64,000 nt of DNA from Rhynchopus euleeides (GCA_963210315.1 OY723254.1:62001-126000), one strand, 5' to 3'. Numbered from the stretch's first letter, positions 54,379-64,000 are shown. The notes: generated from the sequence alone by a model not told the origin. Translations and numbers: made by a program.

Positions 54379-54392
54379 AGTACAGAAACTGT
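54379..54392 (-). other. Match to euglenozoan spliced-leader core
   Basis: On the minus strand the sequence reads ACAGTTTCTGTACT, identical to a core near the 3' end of trypanosomatid and diplonemid spliced leaders as I recall them. It is followed by GCAATAC rather than a TATTG-type end and has no GT donor after it, so it is not an SL RNA gene. It lies 195 nt upstream of the PDZ transporter start. It may be a relic from reverse transcription of a trans-spliced mRNA, or chance. Confidence 0.3.
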
Positions 54393-54478
54393 AACCTGTG
54401 GGGAGAAGGTGGTGGTGGAGTGATAGTGGTTTTAAGTGGGTAACCCTGCGCGGATCTGTGCCCACTCCCCGCCCACCC

Positions 54479-56827
54479 CTACGTCACAGCGGATGCCCCA
54501 CTCGGGTTAGAGTGTGGGGCCAACTCAGTGCCACTCCGAGGAGGGCGTGAGGCATAGCCAGCGTGGTGCGTGCCGCAACAGTGTGTGAGTGATTTCGCAC
54601 TGCTGTGGCAGTCCCCGCACCGGCCCATGCGATGCGTCTTGCAAAATTCCATGGTGACTTGCAAGCCGTCGTTCTTCCCGTGGTGGTCCCGGCAGCAGTC
54701 CTCTTCCGAGAGGCGCCGGCGCCGGCAGTCCACGCAGCGGGGTTTCCAGTGCAGAGCGCAGGTAAGCATCTTCGCGTTCCGTCTGGCTCCAGGGGGGGCA
54801 GTCCGGGGAGCAGCGCCCCGTCGTTCCCATGACCGTCCTGTCCGGGCGTTGGCTTGCCGGCTGCTGGCAGTCCATTGCTGGGCCGCTTGCTGCCACCCCT
54901 CTGGGTAGTGGGGCTGCGGTGCGAAGGTTGCGGCCCACGCCATGCCGCGGGAGTGGAAGGCTGTGTCCCGCTGGTTCAAGCCCGGGCCTGCCGTGTGCGC
55001 TTGGAGGCTGCGCATCACCGACTCGGTGGCTGGGCTGAGCTGGGCTCTCCTGGACAGGCCCCCTGCCACGGTTCCCCCGATCGCGGTGAGGACAGTGGAG
55101 CTCGCAGTGTGGCCACAGTGCCATGGTTGCTTGGAAGTCTTGCGCACCACCTCGCAGAGCTGCCTCAACGAGTGAGCCTTGCCCAGGATGCTCTTCTGGA
55201 AGGCTGCGAAGTCCTGCCGCAGCTGCTCCTGCGAGGTCTCCCCCTGCCTCTCAGCCTCGTCCATGGCGGCGTTGCTCAGGGCGTCCGCATCGACGTTGAG
55301 TTCCCTTTTCACGTGCTCATACGTAAGGGTGATCCGGGGCCCGAGGTCGGCAGCCAGCCGTGCCGTGCTGAGGAAGAGGGGGCGGAGGGATTTATCGCGG
55401 CAAACCGCTTCCCCTTTTAGGTGTCGCAGCACCACCTGCGAGTCACCCCGCACCGTAACGTTCCCCTCAGGGGGCGGGTCGCCCCTTCTGAGCAGCCGTA
55501 GGCCCGCCCGAACCCCTTCGTACTCAGCGATGTTGTTGCTGCGTACGTTCAGCAGAGGGAGGATCTCTTCCGACACCTTGAGGCCGTCTCGGTAGAGCAC
55601 CGCACCTGCACCCGCCAGGGCGAAGGGGGTGCCGTTGTCCCTTGCTCCGCCGTCGAAGTAGAGGGTGAGCCCCGGGGATGCGCCCTCGGGGATGCGTGGG
55701 CGGGCCTCCCGCGGCCCCCTCTCAGGGGGGTCAGGTGTGTGGGGGCGGATGCGGCGCGTTTCGACTTCTGGGAGGGTGAGGCCGGTCGACAGCTCGAAGT
55801 CGACAGCCAACTCCATGAGGGTCACGGTGTGCTCCCCTCCCTGCGGCCCCCATTTCAGGCCCCGCAGCCAGTCGCAGAGGGCCACCCACAGCTCCGGGGG
55901 GCGCTTGCCCCACGTCTGTTTGACAGTGGACGGCGCCCGCACAGGGATGCAGGCCTGTTCGGGGTTGGGTGTGCACCACCCCCATGGATAGTGAAGGGTG
56001 CGGTGGTGGCGCGCGGAGCGGTCGAGCAGTCCATCTTTCTCCTGCCGCGCCGAGAGGATTGCAATGAAGTAGCGGTGCAGCTGCGCCACTATGTCCACCC
56101 TGCGTGCGAAGGATAGTGGCAGGGGCTGCCTGTCCTCCGGGATGCCGTGTCTAAAGGCGGGCGCCACCCCGCATAACGCCAAGCAAGGTGGCCAGGTTGA
56201 CCGGTCCACAGCCGTAATGGGGTGGTTTTGTCGGATTGGGTCCCACGCGGAGCACTCCCACCATAGGTGCATCACCGTCTCGGGGGTGCCTGCGTTGCAG
56301 TATCGGCAGATCCCGCCCTGCCCCGTGCGCCCTCGGACAGGCACCGCCCCTGCAATGACGGAACGAAGGAGGCCCCGTTGGTATCCCGTGACCGCGGCGC
56401 CCTCTCCCTCCAGGACGCAGCGTGTGGCTTGCCCGTCGATGCCGTGCTGAGCGCCCGCAAAGTCGTCACGACGACCAGCCAGCGCCTTGGCCACCTGTGT
56501 ACGTAGGGCCTGGCGGAGGTCATGAGCGAAGATCCCCCATCCGCTCGTTGTTGCTGCGGTGGGGTCGAAGACTATGCTCCGTCCCGCTTCATCAGTGTAA
56601 GATAGGGTGGTCGCCGTGCTCCAGCTCCATCCTATCCACCGAAGGGCCGCTCGGAAAAGCGCGAAGGGGCCTGTCCCTGTAAGCCTCACTCTGCTATCCC
56701 AAGCCGTCTCAGACAGAACCCTGCAGCGGCCCCACTTCTTGACCTGCATGGCCCAGGTGGTGATCTGCCGGTAGCGGGGGGCGACGGCGGGGTCCACCCG
56801 ATGTGCATGGTGGAGGACATCCAGCAC
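54479..56827 (-). CDS. LINE RNase H and zinc-finger frame
   Basis: 782 residues that continue the polyprotein. Thumb-like region and a C-x2-C-x9-H-x4-C motif come first (about 170-195), then RNase H with the D-E-D-D set (about 395-520), a helical linker, and two Cys/His repeats at the C-terminus (RCVDC...CCRDHH and RCGDC...CCGTHH). The paired CC-HH repeats are not known to me from LINEs. Confidence 0.8.
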   Translation of the reverse strand: MLDVLHHAHRVDPAVAPRYRQITTWAMQVKKWGRCRVLSETAWDSRVRLTGTGPFALFRAALRWIGWSWSTATTLSYTDEAGRSIVFDPTAATTSGWGIFAHDLRQALRTQVAKALAGRRDDFAGAQHGIDGQATRCVLEGEGAAVTGYQRGLLRSVIAGAVPVRGRTGQGGICRYCNAGTPETVMHLWWECSAWDPIRQNHPITAVDRSTWPPCLALCGVAPAFRHGIPEDRQPLPLSFARRVDIVAQLHRYFIAILSARQEKDGLLDRSARHHRTLHYPWGWCTPNPEQACIPVRAPSTVKQTWGKRPPELWVALCDWLRGLKWGPQGGEHTVTLMELAVDFELSTGLTLPEVETRRIRPHTPDPPERGPREARPRIPEGASPGLTLYFDGGARDNGTPFALAGAGAVLYRDGLKVSEEILPLLNVRSNNIAEYEGVRAGLRLLRRGDPPPEGNVTVRGDSQVVLRHLKGEAVCRDKSLRPLFLSTARLAADLGPRITLTYEHVKRELNVDADALSNAAMDEAERQGETSQEQLRQDFAAFQKSILGKAHSLRQLCEVVRKTSKQPWHCGHTASSTVLTAIGGTVAGGLSRRAQLSPATESVMRSLQAHTAGPGLNQRDTAFHSRGMAWAATFAPQPHYPEGWQQAAQQWTASSRQANARTGRSWERRGAAPRTAPPGARRNAKMLTCALHWKPRCVDCRRRRLSEEDCCRDHHGKNDGLQVTMEFCKTHRMGRCGDCHSSAKSLTHCCGTHHAGYASRPPRSGTELAPHSNPSGASAVT

Positions 56828-58850
56828 AGCCTCCCGCGCCCTGCGGGGGGGTCCGGACCACAGCGCGGCGACGAAGAGCCCCCTCCATCGCCTGATGGAG
56901 GGCGTCCTCCCAGCGGGTGACCAGGGCGTCGTAGTAGAGCCTGGACCCCGCTGTCATCGCTGCTGCCTGCCCCTTCCACTGCACCGGTAGGGGCAGTGCC
57001 GAGGTCCTGCGCAGGTTCTGCTCTGCGCCCTCTTTTCGGCGGGCGACGCGCTCCGATTTGGGCACCTCGGGTCCCTCGAGCGGGCGCGCATGCAGCATGG
57101 CCCCGAGGCAGTCGAAGCTATCGCGCTGTCGAAGGGGGGTAGCCGTGCCGTCCCGTGTCCGGTAGACTATCGGGGTCAACGGCTCGGGGGACGTCGAGAA
57201 GACATGTGACTTGACCTCTGCGCATATTACCATCCCGGTATCGTGGGAGAAATCTGCAGAGTCATCCACCACTGCTTGCAAGGTCCCCGGGCTGGGGGTC
57301 ACCGCGTACACATCGTCCACAAACGACAACGCCCTCGTGCCCTGCCGGTGCTCCGCCATGCGCATCCATACACCCACCAGCACGTTGATCAGCACGACGC
57401 TAATGGGGCAGCCCTGCATGATGCCGTTGGTTGGCAGGAAGCCCTCCCCGATAGTGCCGCTTACCCGGAAGTGCCGCTGCATTGACCCGTACGCTGCCCG
57501 CAGGGTGCGCAGGACTCGGCCGTCGAAGCCGAGCTCCGCAGCTAGACAGAAGGTCAGGTCAATCGGCACCGTGTCGAAGCATTTCTTAAAGTCTAGGGCG
57601 ACACCGTACAGTGGCTGTCCTGTGAGGTGGGCCTCTTCGATCCGTGCTGCCAGGTGCCAGATGAGGTCCTCCGCGCCGTGGCCAGGTCTGCATCCGTGCA
57701 AGTCCTCAGGCGCAATGCTCTCCAGCCACTTCAGCGCAGGCTTCACTCGGATTGCTGCCCACACCCTGTACAGCACGGGAGTGATGCTGATGGGGCGCTG
57801 CGACAGCGGCTCACCTGAGCTGCCGGGCTTGGGAATGAGGCAAATCATGGCGTGCATCAGCTGCTCCGGCCATTCGCCCGATCTCTCGACCTCATTGAAC
57901 ACCTCCGCGAACAACTTGAGGAGGTCCCCTGGGAGTTGCCGCAGCTCGTGCACCCTCCAGCCGTGTAGGCCCGGCGAGGTGGATGTAGACATTTTAGCCA
58001 GCGCTGTCCCAACGTCTTCTGCCGTAATGGTCTTACACTCCATCTCGGCCGGGTCAGGGAGGAAGTCGCTGTACCTCTGTCGGAAGGTGTCCCAGCGAGG
58101 CTCAGGCGTCGTCGCATACTTCCGGAAGTAGCCCCCCCACGCAGTATCGCTCCTCAGCAGTTCATCCGCCTCCTTGGGGCAGGCCGTGAAGGAGCCATCC
58201 TCGCGGCGCATGAAGGTGGTAGGGGCGCAGAAGCGGTCTGCGAGGTACGAGAACACTATCCCCGCCTCCTGCGTCCAGGCCTTCTGCATCCTCGCCTTCC
58301 ACGTGCGGAGTCTTTCGTCGCGGAGCGCGTCGAACATGCCTCGCTGAGATCCCTCCAGGGCGACAAGGGCCATCTCCATCGTCTCGAGGTCCGGCAGTTG
58401 TGAGGTGGTGCCCGCCAGCGCCGCCTCCAGCCCCGGGGGAAGGCCCCCTCCCTTCAGCCGCTTCTTCGCAGCGCCCCAGGCGTGCTCTTCGTTGGGTGTG
58501 GGGGGGTATGGCGCAGACTCCAGCAGTCGGTGGCGGCCCTCCAGGATGAGGGTCCGGAGGTTCCCCAACAGCTTGTCCTTCGCCCGGGTGTTCTTGTCGC
58601 CCGCTCCTCGGGCGGAGGCGGGGCGGTGTTTGGTGGCCACCCTCGACCGCTGCATGTGGTAACCCTCCGCCCTGCCCGTGTACGCCGTTTCCTGCCTTCC
58701 GAGTTGGCCCACGTGGACACGCTTCAGGAAGTTCTCGCTGCAGGCTGAGGCCCGGCGGAGGAGTTGCGCTCCTGTTGCACCCTCTTTCGTTTCCTCTGCG
58801 GTTAGCACATCCAGCAGCACCTCTCTGGCGGCAGCGCCCCCGAGCGTGGG
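56709..58850 (-). CDS. LINE reverse transcriptase frame
   Basis: About 700 residues. N-terminal third is basic and helical, without a known domain; the polymerase occupies about 290-600. The FVDD active-site motif carries Val where most LINEs have Ala. Past the G-run at 56845-56851 this frame continues only briefly as unrelated sequence; the element's coding continues in the other frame. Confidence 0.8.
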   Translation of the reverse strand, partial: PTLGGAAAREVLLDVLTAEETKEGATGAQLLRRASACSENFLKRVHVGQLGRQETAYTGRAEGYHMQRSRVATKHRPASARGAGDKNTRAKDKLLGNLRTLILEGRHRLLESAPYPPTPNEEHAWGAAKKRLKGGGLPPGLEAALAGTTSQLPDLETMEMALVALEGSQRGMFDALRDERLRTWKARMQKAWTQEAGIVFSYLADRFCAPTTFMRREDGSFTACPKEADELLRSDTAWGGYFRKYATTPEPRWDTFRQRYSDFLPDPAEMECKTITAEDVGTALAKMSTSTSPGLHGWRVHELRQLPGDLLKLFAEVFNEVERSGEWPEQLMHAMICLIPKPGSSGEPLSQRPISITPVLYRVWAAIRVKPALKWLESIAPEDLHGCRPGHGAEDLIWHLAARIEEAHLTGQPLYGVALDFKKCFDTVPIDLTFCLAAELGFDGRVLRTLRAAYGSMQRHFRVSGTIGEGFLPTNGIMQGCPISVVLINVLVGVWMRMAEHRQGTRALSFVDDVYAVTPSPGTLQAVVDDSADFSHDTGMVICAEVKSHVFSTSPEPLTPIVYRTRDGTATPLRQRDSFDCLGAMLHARPLEGPEVPKSERVARRKEGAEQNLRRTSALPLPVQWKGQAAAMTAGSRLYYDALVTRWEDALHQAMEGALRRRAVVRTPPQGAGGCAGCPPPCTSGGPRRRPPLPADHHLGHAGQEVGPLQGSV

Positions 58851-58968
58851 CCTGCACTTAGGAAAGGGGGCGGGGAGGATGCAGATTTGCTTCGGTCGGC
58901 GGAAGGCGGCGAGATCGAGGTCGACGAAGAGCGGGCAGTGAAGGTGGTGGTGGTGGTGGTGGGGTCAG

Positions 58969-60870
58969 GGGGGAGGGGAGGGGGGTGGGACCAGTGGCAT
59001 CACCAGGCAGTGGCGAAGGGGGAGGGAGGGGGAGGTGTCACCCCGATACGCACACCCATGACCTGCATGTCCCGAGACACAATCTGACAACTTGAAAAGG
59101 CTGTTTTAAACCCCCCACCCACCCACCCCCTCCCCCACCACCACTTCTTCCGCCGCGCCTTTGGCAGCATATCTTGACAACCTTCGGAGTTACTGTGTTT
59201 CGTTCCCCACCCCACACCAGAGCACTTGCCGACAACAGTGCGCCTGCCTGCACCTTCTAGCAGGCACAGCCCCAATACGGCAACGCTGATTTACTGAACG
59301 AAATGGATAGCTTATCAGTTCTCGTGACAGCGGTCTCTCGTAGACTTCTGCACGATGCAGGTCCGCTAATCCAACATTTGATTTACTGGAATTAATGGGA
59401 TTCGTTCTCTTCCCGGGCCAACGGAATCGGACCTCGAATGGGAAAGGGTGCTGTGGCCCCCCCCCCCCCCCCGTTGTGCGGGGGCCGGGAGGGGGAGGGG
59501 GGGGAAAGAAGGGCCGGGCCACAACCCCTCTTGTCGAGAATCTTTGCAGGCGCACTGGGGGGGGGACTCCCGATGGAGTGGTGTGGCTCACTCAGGCACA
59601 CAACAGGTGGCCTGTGCGTGCCCTGCCGCACGGGGCACACACAAGGCACGGGAGGCGACGATGCGCCTCCCGTGCCTACGGTGCGTCTCACAGGAGGCCT
59701 GCTTAGCCTTTTGAGGACTTCGCTGGTTGTGCCACGGCCTGTTTTGACCCTTCCTGGCTTGCGAAGAAAATTTTTCGTGGAATATGGGACAGAGGTGCCG
59801 AGGAAGAAGCAGAGGGGCGGGGCTTCGCTCTGTTGCCAAAAGGGGGGCCAGTTTTGCCCCCCCCCCCCCCTTTTTGTGAGGCGTCTCACTGTTACCGCTC
59901 CTGAGACAAGGCCCCCAGTGGGAGGGGCCTTGGCTCAGAAGTGCAGGGGAGTGAGACAAGGCGAGCCGCCTCACAACACAACACTTGGCTGTGAAGTGAC
60001 ACAGCAGTTGACACACAGTGTACCGCACACCGAAGGGCACCCCAGAGAGATTTTTGGGATAGTCGGGGTTTGGGGACAGACGATGGGGAGGTTGCAACTG
60101 GAGGAGGGTGTTGATGCCTGTTGCCAGGAGGAGGAGGGGGGGGGGTGTTCGGTGTTAAGATTGGCAGTTGGTGCTGCCAATTCGTGGTGGGGGGGGGGGC
60201 AGTCGGGGGATGAAACAATTGATTTGAATTGCGTCGTCTCCGCTAGCGGGGTTGGGGGGGGTTGGGTTGGGTTGGGTTGCAGGAGAACAGAAGTGTGTAT
60301 GTTTTGCAAAAGGTTCTGCCGGTTTTATTTGGCATCGGCGACAGCCGGACCCCACAGCCTGCCATCCAGTCGACGAGGTGCATGTGTGAGGCATCAGAAA
60401 GGGGGAGGGGAAGAACCAGCGGATGTTCATCGATCGCGAGAACACGTAAAAAACAGAGGAAACTCACAATAACACACCCTGACCACCGCCAGTCCGGATT
60501 CTCATCAGGAGCAGTTGTCGTGTTTAAATTAGCTGACGCCAGAGACGCGAGAGGGGGGGGGGGGGAGGGGGTGTGGACAATTTGGACGATTTGTGGGGAT
60601 GGTGTTTCTGCACCACAACACCCAGCACCCCCTGCCCTGCCCTGTGCCAGTCATGGTTCGCACATCTCGCTGCAGGGAGGGGGCGGGAATAATACAGTTT
60701 TCAGGACCCGAAGGTGACTTCATTCACTCCCAGGGATCTCAGCTGACACAAGGGCGTCTGTTGCCAGTCCTGCTGGGAAGCGATCCCCACCCCTTGTGGG
60801 GGGATCCACAAGTGATGGCACACGCACACACCCTACCCCCACCCCACGGCCCTGATTTGGGAAATACGTT
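58969..60870. other. Intergenic with poly-C/G runs
   Basis: About 1.9 kb. C-runs at about 59458 and 59864, G-runs at 60190 and 60550. GGTCCGCTAATCCAACAT at about 59360 repeats a block inside family Y copy 2. No gene recognised. Confidence 0.45.
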
Positions 60871-61437
60871 TTGTGGCTTCGCTTTTGCAAACAACAGAGT
60901 GCGACTTCACACTCTACGGAGGACGTAGAGCGGCAGTTGCATCGAGTGGAATGGCTTCGTCCCAAGAAGGAGGCCGCGATCAAGATGCGTACTCACCGCA
61001 TGCGGGCCAACTTTTGGGTACTTCGACCGCCGACGGACGCAGTAACAGTGTGGTCTGACGCGTCATCGACGCGCTGGGGGGTTCTCATCGACACAGCCGC
61101 CCCGCTCGTGGCATACGAAGATTTCCAGGGGCCGAGTTCCGGGCACCACATATACCTGAAGGAGGCACACGCGGCGCGCCAGGCAGTACGCCTTACCGCC
61201 CTACACTATACGAACAAGCGGGTACGTCTGATGGTCGACAACCTACCCCTCGTGCACTCAATACAGCGGGGGCATTCGTCATCGTTCGTGGCAAACGGAA
61301 TACTTGCGGATCTCTTCACGGTTGCACAGGGCGCTGAGCTCTGCATCGAATGCATGTGGGTCCCAACTGATGAGCAGAAAGCAGATCAGTACACCCGGGG
61401 GTCGTCATCAGAGCACTACGTCCGCATTCCGCCCTAG
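60871..61437 (+). pseudogene. Fossil RNase H fragment of a DIRS-like retroelement
   Basis: Plus-strand fragment with an RNase H-like domain as found next to reverse transcriptase in tyrosine-recombinase retroelements: VWSDASSTRWGVLID, YLKEAHAARQAV, LMVDNLPLVHSI, WVPTDEQKADQYTR. No reverse transcriptase or recombinase accompanies it, so it is a remnant. It differs clearly from the RNase H of the VIPER-like element, so it belongs to another lineage. It is the only recognisable protein signal on the plus strand. Confidence 0.7.
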
Positions 61438-61498
61438 ACTCCACCGGCCATCTAACAAAACGCGTGGCGTCCCTTGGCCCAAGGGCCCTCAGGGTCCT

Positions 61499-61959
61499 AG
61501 GTGGAAGCGATCAATGCAAAAATCATCTGAAAGGAAGACTCGAGAGACTGCTGCTGTATTTTGGTAAAACACACCCCGTGTGGTAGAGAAAATACGGCAA
61601 GAGTCTCGGTGGGTCGGAAGAGCAGATGGTTCCCGCAACAGCTCCCGGGGAGCGGCGGGTATTTCGCATAGGATGCCGGATGTGTGAACACGTTTGTGCG
61701 GTTTGCCCTGTGTTGTGTGAACATATGTGTATGTGTGTGTGTATGCTCCACCCAACCCGACACATTTTCTGTACTTCAGACAGGTAAGGTCACTCGACAC
61801 GCGGGGGGGGGGGGGGGGTTTTGTGTGTGTTTTTTCTGCCAGCCGACATCACTAGCGCCAGCGAGAAAAAAAAACGCGTGACGAGTGACGGGTTGAGGTG
61901 GAAGCGATCAATGCAAAAATCATCTGAAAGGAAGACTCGAGAGACTGCTGCTGTATTTT
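61499..61959. repeat. Miniature unit with 64-bp terminal direct repeats (unit 2)
   Basis: Identical 64-bp repeats at 61499-61562 and 61896-61959 (AGGTGGAAGCGATCAATGCA ... CTGCTGCTGTATTTT) enclose 333 bp. Inside are ACACACCCCGTGTGGTAG beside the left repeat, TTCTGTACTTCAG, CAGGTAAGG and a long G-run. Unit 1 (6758-7179), inverted, shows the same elements in the same order with a different repeat centre. Confidence 0.75.
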
Positions 61960-61974
61960 CGAAAGATTGGCTAC

Positions 61975-62071
61975 GGGGCCTTCGCTCTGTGTCAAATTGC
62001 GTGTCATGCGACACCTCATTTGTTAGGGCGTTCACGTTCCTGCACTTTTGAGCGAGACAGAGAAGGCCTCG
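61975..62071. repeat. Dispersed inverted-repeat family Y, copy 4
   Basis: Left end GGGGCCTTCGCTCTGTGTC, right end GACAGAGAAGGCCTC, about 97 bp. It starts 15 bp after miniature unit 2. Confidence 0.5.
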
Positions 62072-62510
62072 AATATCATATTCAGACAAACCCGCAAACA
62101 GCCACCATCACTCTGCTTCGGCAAGCCGTTGCCCAGCTGTGCTGCAACGAGATCCGAACCCCCGAAGCCTTGGAGCCCTCCGCATGCCTTGAGCACGCCA
62201 GTGCACGGCAGAGAGACGTCCGCAAGGGGTGGATGTTCGGAACACCCCCGCAGGGGCGGACCGTCGGAACTCGATCCTCAGGCTGGGCAAACCTGCATGC
62301 GTGCAGGCATGGCTGCTCTCCCCTCCACAACTGAGTCAAATGTTCTTCGGAGACGAAAACGGAAAAAACTGAATCAGGTGGGAAAAAACTCAAGAAACGC
62401 CAAAAAAGGGATGTAAATGCATCTAAAATACATGGAGTGTACCTCGGGGAGAACACCGAGCCTTCCCGATCTGGCCGCCCAAAAACCCTGCCCTTCCCCC
62501 ATGCTACGTG

Positions 62511-64000
62511 CTACGTGCTCAGGAGGTTCATGTCGAAGTCTGTGATCTCAACGGGATCCGCCCGCCCCCCGACTGCAACGGCAACAGTGCCAGCGACGAG
62601 GGTCATGAGGGATGCCCAGATCTGGAGCGCTGGCATCGGACCCACAGTGAGCACTTGGATCATGACAGCGAAGAGTGGCTCGAGAGTGATGTGCACAGAC
62701 ACGATCAACGGGTTGAGGTATCGTGAGGCGACGATGAAGCCGCCGTATGCGAGGAAGCCTCCGAAGAGCCCTCCCAGAAGGTTCGGCACGGCGTACTGCA
62801 TGAAGGCGTCGATGGAGAACCCGAGAGGCGTGGTGTCGAACAGGAAGAGGAAGACGGACTGCACCGCCAGCGATCCCAGGTTGATGCAGGCCATCAGCAT
62901 TCCGCTGGGAAGTTCCTCTTGCAGCTTCTGGCAGAGGCTGAGGTAGAACCACATGAAGACCGACACGGCGAAGGCGAGCATGTCGCCCAGCAGGGGGTTC
63001 GACGCCACTGCCGCTGACGGAGTGGAGAAGCACAGCGCAACGACACCCACACACACAACAACAGCGCCCACACGCTCCATCGTGTTGGATCGGTCCAGGC
63101 GGGAGCAGAGAACCAGCACAGGGTGCACGTTCATCAGCACGACGCACTGCTCCAGGGTGGTGTACTCAAGGGAGACGAGGAAGAATATGGAGAACAGGCC
63201 GTGCAGCACGCTCGCCAGTGTCACCATCAGGACGCTGAAGCCCGGGATGACGTAGCGGGGTGACTCGTGGGGAGAGGGGTCAGCTGTCCCGAGGATATAA
63301 CACGACAGCAGGTTGGAGCCCTTCGGGGCGCGCAGGTCCCGCAGCAGGCAGGTGACATCCGGCGTGACGCAGTAGTCCCAGAGACCCAGCACCACGAATC
63401 CTGCCGCAGACACCTGAGTCATCCACACGCTCTTCACGATGGGCGACACTGCGGGGGGGTACATTGCACTTGCGACAACTGCTTTGGACGAAAGCCCTAT
63501 CACCGCTGCCAACAGGATGAACCACACAATCGCTGGGCGTGCGTACTCGATGACAACGAAGTAGAAGCCGTGGTCTTTTATCCCAATCTGTTTGATCTCC
63601 TTGATGGCAGGCGGCAGGCTCATCCAGCTGCGCTCGTTCTCATCCTCCCCATCCAGCACGACAATGCACGAGTCGTCCAGCGTGCTGGGCAGCATGAACA
63701 GAGCGTCGACAGGCGTGCGCTCTGCCTTGATGCGCACGCTGATGGGAGTCATGAGCAGGCACGGTGTGAACTGCACTGTCGAAACAGTGCATGAGCGGAC
63801 GGAGCTGGGAGCCAGGAGGTGGCTGCCCTCTGTGGGGTGGGTGTCGACACGGGCGCCGTGCAAGAGCCGTGCCTTGTGCCCGGCAGGGGAGGTGTCGAAG
63901 CCCATATCGCCGATGGTCACGCCGTCGTCGTCACGCGAGACCTCCACGTTCTCCGCCTCGTGCGTCATCTTACTGAGTGCCTCTCGCAGCTCGGAAGGCC
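62511..64000 (-). CDS. DMT/EamA-type transporter paralog, 5' end cut by window
   Basis: 485 residues from ATG 63968, but the frame stays open to the window edge with coding-like sequence (SELREALSK), so the true start may lie outside. Residues 1-140 are divergent, without a visible PDZ domain; about ten hydrophobic helices fill 143-470. Signature segments match the 52178-54184 protein closely (IGLSSKAVVASAMY, EYTTLEQCVVLMNVHPVLVL, LAFAVSVFMWFYLSL, VSVHITLEPLFAV). DNA identity rises above 90 percent in 60-70-nt blocks while neighbouring parts differ, pointing to partial gene conversion. Substrate unknown. Confidence 0.85.
   Translation of the reverse strand, partial: PSELREALSKMTHEAENVEVSRDDDGVTIGDMGFDTSPAGHKARLLHGARVDTHPTEGSHLLAPSSVRSCTVSTVQFTPCLLMTPISVRIKAERTPVDALFMLPSTLDDSCIVVLDGEDENERSWMSLPPAIKEIKQIGIKDHGFYFVVIEYARPAIVWFILLAAVIGLSSKAVVASAMYPPAVSPIVKSVWMTQVSAAGFVVLGLWDYCVTPDVTCLLRDLRAPKGSNLLSCYILGTADPSPHESPRYVIPGFSVLMVTLASVLHGLFSIFFLVSLEYTTLEQCVVLMNVHPVLVLCSRLDRSNTMERVGAVVVCVGVVALCFSTPSAAVASNPLLGDMLAFAVSVFMWFYLSLCQKLQEELPSGMLMACINLGSLAVQSVFLFLFDTTPLGFSIDAFMQYAVPNLLGGLFGGFLAYGGFIVASRYLNPLIVSVHITLEPLFAVMIQVLTVGPMPALQIWASLMTLVAGTVAVAVGGRADPVEITDFDMNLLST

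Larger units (their letters stand above)
54479..58968 (-). mobile_element. LINE-type retrotransposon with RNase H and CC-HH fingers
   Basis: Non-LTR retrotransposon in two frames: 58968-56845 (reverse transcriptase) and 56845-54479 (RNase H and fingers). The reverse transcriptase has GVALDFKKCFDTV, NGIMQGCPISVVL and FVDD. A CRYC...H...C zinc motif follows, then RNase H (YFDGGARDN, AEYEGVRAGL, RGDSQVVLRH, NVDADALSNA) and two C-terminal repeats of C-x2-C ... CC-x2-HH. The frames meet at a run of seven G on the plus strand (56845-56851); dropping one base joins them smoothly, giving about 1,450 residues. No upstream endonuclease was seen, and the 5' frame is open back to a TGA near 58966, with an acceptor-like CTAAGTGCAG near 58850 and the first ATG at 58655. 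Possibly 5'-truncated. Confidence 0.85.
61438..62510. other. Intergenic holding two repeat units
   Basis: About 1.1 kb between the RNase H fossil and the second transporter. Contains miniature unit 2 (61499-61959) and a family Y copy (61975-62071). No gene. Confidence 0.5.

Noticed and set aside
61764-61790. Spliced-leader RNA gene at TTCTGTACTTCAGACAG|GTAAGG
   Set aside because: Only ten bases match the leader core, no conserved leader 5' part or Sm site, and the same phrase belongs to miniature unit 2.

Overview
Eukaryotic nuclear DNA from a protist, most likely a euglenozoan and possibly a diplonemid (inference). Every confident host gene lies on the minus strand. Genes are short of introns, and the introns seen are only 43-55 nt, with GTATGN donors and C-rich acceptors, often ending CTGCAG. 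The same kind of acceptor, often CTGCAG, sits just upstream of most gene starts, as expected if polycistronic transcripts are resolved by spliced-leader trans-splicing. A VIPER-like tyrosine-recombinase retroelement (a group known from trypanosomatids) and a protein with a KYG-type motif familiar from kinetoplastids point the same way. No spliced-leader RNA, rRNA or tRNA gene was found, so the assignment stays an inference.

Layout, left to right. 0.4-5.5 kb is a compact tandem cluster: UBFD1-like protein, a small unknown protein, splicing factor SF3A3 and a multi-pass membrane protein. 5.5-17 kb has no convincing gene; it holds minisatellites, an exact 251-bp duplication and small repeats. 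17-28.7 kb carries five widely spaced genes: a small acidic-tailed protein, a Q/H-rich coiled-coil protein, a zinc-ribbon/PDZ/Cys-cluster protein, and two unknown Lys/Ala/Pro-rich proteins. 30.1-35.7 kb is the VIPER-like element with complex split repeats and GGGGT arrays. 36-45 kb is a nest of inverted-repeat elements. 45.4-49.5 kb is a 31-bp satellite whose orientation flips three times. 50-51.5 kb holds more inverted repeats. 52.2-54.2 kb and 62.5-64 kb are two paralogous DMT/EamA-type transporters, one with a PDZ domain. Between them sit a LINE with RNase H (54.5-59 kb) and a fossil RNase H fragment on the plus strand.

The host genes do not form one pathway; mRNA splicing, ubiquitin-related and membrane-transport functions are mixed, as is usual in euglenozoan directional clusters. 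The most striking content is the intergenic repeat landscape: at least five small dispersed families (called X, Y, Z, the long-TIR elements and the mini-direct-repeat units here) that share signatures between distant copies and that I cannot match to a named family.
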